Origin: a virus
IMG/VR virus record: IMGVR_UViG_3300005563_000491
Span: 1 to 20,776 of that record
DNA length: 20,776 nt
Reading direction: 5' to 3' (one strand)
Numbering within the stretch: the stretch's first letter is position 1; each line of letters starts with the position of its first letter. Below the pieces are notes generated by a model, which saw nothing but the letters and a program-made list of their open reading frames with translations, was not told the DNA's origin and searched no databases. Below, in pieces: positions 19,036 through 20,776 of the stretch. The position numbers were made by a program, and so were the translations under genes.

Positions 19036-19227
19036 CTACAACTTTTCATCAGTTGCCTTGAACTTTGGCCTGAATTTAATTCCGGCCTCAGTCAGAGTAG
19101 TTTGGGCAAGTAAGACACAAGCTTCAAAATAGTTTCTCCCTTCCCATTCATCACACTCAGCCTCGTGCTCGGCTATCGCCTTCAAGGCCTTAACAATAGC
19201 CGTCTCAGCTTTCTTTGGCGTGGTCAT
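19036..19227 (-). CDS. Hypothetical 63-aa protein
   Basis: This is a helical protein: MTTPKKAETAIVKALKAIAE, then HEAECDEWEGRNYFEACVLL. The SD GTGAGGT precedes the ATG. Its start lies 8 nt past the stop of the DUF3150-like gene, and it lacks the repeated leader, so it probably depends on that gene's translation. No family is recognised. Confidence 0.72.
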   Translation of the reverse strand: MTTPKKAETAIVKALKAIAEHEAECDEWEGRNYFEACVLLAQTTLTEAGIKFRPKFKATDEKL

Positions 19228-19234
19228 GCCAACC

Positions 19235-20119
19235 TCACTTCATGTACTTCTGAACCTTGGCCAGAAGCTTGTCAGCCTTGCTGATGGTCGCCTGCCGCAC
19301 CTTGGTATCGGCACGAAGTATCTCAGGCGAGTGTTCCACCAGATCAGCCTTCATGGCCTTGGCCAGTTCAGCGATGCGCGGATCGTTGGTGACGTTCAGC
19401 GCAGGCAGCAAGTCAGCCAGATCATTGATGTCGTAGACCACAGAGTCACGGATGACCCCGTCGGCCCGCTTGCCGTCAGCCTTGGGCTGATAGCCGCGCA
19501 GCCTCTCCGACATTTTCTTCACCACTTCAGCAACGCGTTGAAACACGTCATTCATGGCGTTCTCAAGGCGCTGGTTGCTGCGCCGTTCGATGTCCTTGAT
19601 GATCGCTTTCATGCTTTCATCACTGACCTTGGCGCGGAAGTCGGCGGCCTCAGGCATGGGCTTGATTTCCACGTCGAAATCAAACTTCTCCTTGAGGTCG
19701 TCATTGCTGGGGTAGTCGTCAATATTGAACATGTCACCCAGCCGCACCTTAGCGTCCTTGATGTAGTCGTCGCGGCTGGTGAGGAACTCCTTGACGGCGT
19801 CCTCAGCCTTGCGCTTGCACTCCTTCATCTTTTGGACGTAGGTCAGGTAGCCAACCGTGGCCAGCACCCGCGTGCCGTCATCCTCCCACGGCAGCGTCAG
19901 GGTCCGGTGGGCCGTGCGCGCCGCTGAGTGGGCAGATGAAACGCCTTCAAGGAAGGACGCCGCCACCAGCTTCTTGTTGTAGCGCCCAGCCTTCTTGTCA
20001 GCCTTGAAGTCTTGATTGACCGTATCAGTCACTTCCCGGTCAATGGCCGACCCGGCCCAGCTTGAGATGTGCAGGCTGGCCAGCATGGCGCGTTCAGATA
20101 GTTTTCCAGTATCACTCAT
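19235..20119 (-). CDS. DUF3150-like phage protein, 294 aa
   Basis: The start is ATG 20119 (MSDTGKLSERAMLASLHISS), set by AACAGGAGGAGAAACC. The sequence WAGSAIDREVTDTVNQDF, AGRYNKKLVAASFLEGVSSA, LPWEDDGTRVLATVGYLTYV and a long charged helical region (100-230) match a phage protein family often found beside MoxR and VWA genes; I believe it is DUF3150 but cannot check. It is likely a third partner of that chaperone system. No catalytic motif is visible. Confidence 0.78.
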   Translation of the reverse strand: MSDTGKLSERAMLASLHISSWAGSAIDREVTDTVNQDFKADKKAGRYNKKLVAASFLEGVSSAHSAARTAHRTLTLPWEDDGTRVLATVGYLTYVQKMKECKRKAEDAVKEFLTSRDDYIKDAKVRLGDMFNIDDYPSNDDLKEKFDFDVEIKPMPEAADFRAKVSDESMKAIIKDIERRSNQRLENAMNDVFQRVAEVVKKMSERLRGYQPKADGKRADGVIRDSVVYDINDLADLLPALNVTNDPRIAELAKAMKADLVEHSPEILRADTKVRQATISKADKLLAKVQKYMK

Positions 20120-20186
20120 GGTTTCTCCTCCTGTTGAAGCGTAAGTGCTTCTCACTAGGCTGCTTGCACAGCCTAGGACAGAAACA
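20120..20186 (-). promoter_or_regulatory. Repeated leader, copy 9
   Basis: TGTTTCTGTCC, then CTAGGCTG/CAGCCTAG (20155-20176) with a six-base loop, then GAAGC-ACTTAC-GCTTC (20136-20151), then AACAGGAGGAGAAACC and ATG. It is 67 nt long and nearly identical to copy 4 except in the large loop. Confidence 0.9.
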
Positions 20187-20720
20187 CTACAGGCCAGCCT
20201 TGCGGAGGCGCTGTCCCAGTTTGGTCATTGCCTTGTGGAAAGGCTCAGGGTTGTCCCTGTCATAGTCAGGGATATGAGCCTCAAGCTTGCCAAGCTTTTC
20301 TTCAAGCTCTGGCTTGTTATCCAAGCTACTCCATCCATTGATGGATGTGTAAGCATTTACGACGTGCCCTATACGCAGTGAGTCGATGGCGTCCAGTTGT
20401 AGTTCGTTTTTGCCGAAATTGCTGGGACTGAGGGATTTAGTGAAGTCAGCCTTCAATGAGAAGGCCATGACCGCACCCGCCGCACATAGGACGCAAGCAG
20501 GCTGACGCTTGATCTCCATGCCACCCCTCGTTGAGCATATCACTTCAGTGGGCTCATGGTACGAGTTGTCCATTTCAAAAATGTACTTCTCAGGAAGCTT
20601 TTCAGCCTTCCTGATATCCTGCAATGCCAGTCTCACCAGCGCCGACAGCTTCTTGGGCAGCACTGACAGCTTGCGTGTGGCCTTCTTTTTGACCGCACGC
20701 TTTTTAACTTTCTTAACCAT
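20187..20720 (-). CDS. Hypothetical 177-aa phage protein
   Basis: The start is ATG 20720 (MVKKVKKRAVKKKATRKLSV), set by GCAGGAGGAGAAT. The N-terminal 25 residues are very basic. The middle contains QPACVLCAAGAVMAFSLKAD, a CxxC pattern found in small phage proteins of unknown role, and the C-terminus is charged. The basic start suggests nucleic-acid binding. Confidence 0.75.
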   Translation of the reverse strand: MVKKVKKRAVKKKATRKLSVLPKKLSALVRLALQDIRKAEKLPEKYIFEMDNSYHEPTEVICSTRGGMEIKRQPACVLCAAGAVMAFSLKADFTKSLSPSNFGKNELQLDAIDSLRIGHVVNAYTSINGWSSLDNKPELEEKLGKLEAHIPDYDRDNPEPFHKAMTKLGQRLRKAGL

Positions 20721-20776
20721 ATTCTCCTCCTGCAATTGAAGCATGATTGCTTCTCACTACAGCCCGCAGGCTGTAG
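20721..20776 (-). promoter_or_regulatory. Repeated leader, copy 10 (cut by window edge)
   Basis: CTACAGCC-TGCG-GGCTGTAG (20757-20776) has a C(UNCG)G tetraloop and ends exactly at the window edge. GAAGC-AATCAT-GCTTC (20738-20753), then TTGCAGGAGGAGAAT and ATG follow. The upstream stop codon lies outside the window. Confidence 0.85.

Noticed and set aside
13651-20776. The regularly repeated leaders as a CRISPR array
   Set aside because: Copies are separated by whole genes, and each sits directly before a start codon; repeats and spacers of array size are absent.

Overview
The window looks like part of a tailed-phage (Caudoviricetes) genome that infects a Gram-negative, probably proteobacterial, host. 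The evidence is about 45 small, tightly packed genes almost all on the minus strand, a DnaB-type and an SNF2-type helicase, a pectate-lyase-like tailspike, a tRNA-Gln, an H1-like protein, many small phage-typical proteins, and a phage MoxR/VWA chaperone pair. No capsid, portal, terminase, integrase or tail-tube gene is visible. The host cannot be named from this sequence.

Layout, in the direction of minus-strand transcription (right to left). (1) 20.7-13.5 kb holds a 177-aa protein, a DUF3150-like protein, two small proteins, a MoxR-type AAA+ ATPase, a lone plus-strand XRE regulator, a 114-aa protein, a free-standing copy of the MoxR C-terminal region, a VWA/metallopeptidase-like protein, a DUF7448-like protein, a 118-aa protein, a TTG-started HTH protein and a 48-aa protein. 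Nearly every gene here is preceded by the same leader of about 67-71 nt: a gene-specific hairpin, then a 5-bp GAAGC/GCTTC hairpin with a six-base loop, then AACAGGAGGAGAAA and the start codon. (2) 13.4-11.7 kb holds an H1-like protein and small genes, with three minus-strand intrinsic terminators. One terminator carries a loop complementary to the Shine-Dalgarno (SD) block of region 1. (3) 11.7-8.2 kb holds a winged-helix regulator, an XRE regulator and a cluster of proteins sharing a C-terminal GPHG/GPYG motif. One of these is fused to a nucleotidyltransferase, and a neighbouring gene is frameshifted by a 22-bp tandem duplication. A tRNA-Gln ends the region. (4) 8.1-5.3 kb holds a 425-aa protein, a coiled-coil protein, the tailspike and a 31-aa membrane peptide. 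(5) 5.3-0 kb holds small proteins, the DnaB-like helicase, a small two-helix membrane protein, the SNF2 helicase and the start of another gene.

The two halves use different expression strategies. Left of about 13 kb most genes overlap by ATGA, GTGA or TAATG, which suggests translational coupling. Right of it most genes are separated by the repeated leader, which would give each its own strong ribosome-binding site and possibly RNA processing or protein-mediated control. The candidates for something undescribed are the repeated leader with its compensatory base changes, the anti-SD terminator hairpin, and the GPHG protein family. These come from reading the sequence by eye; no database search was possible.
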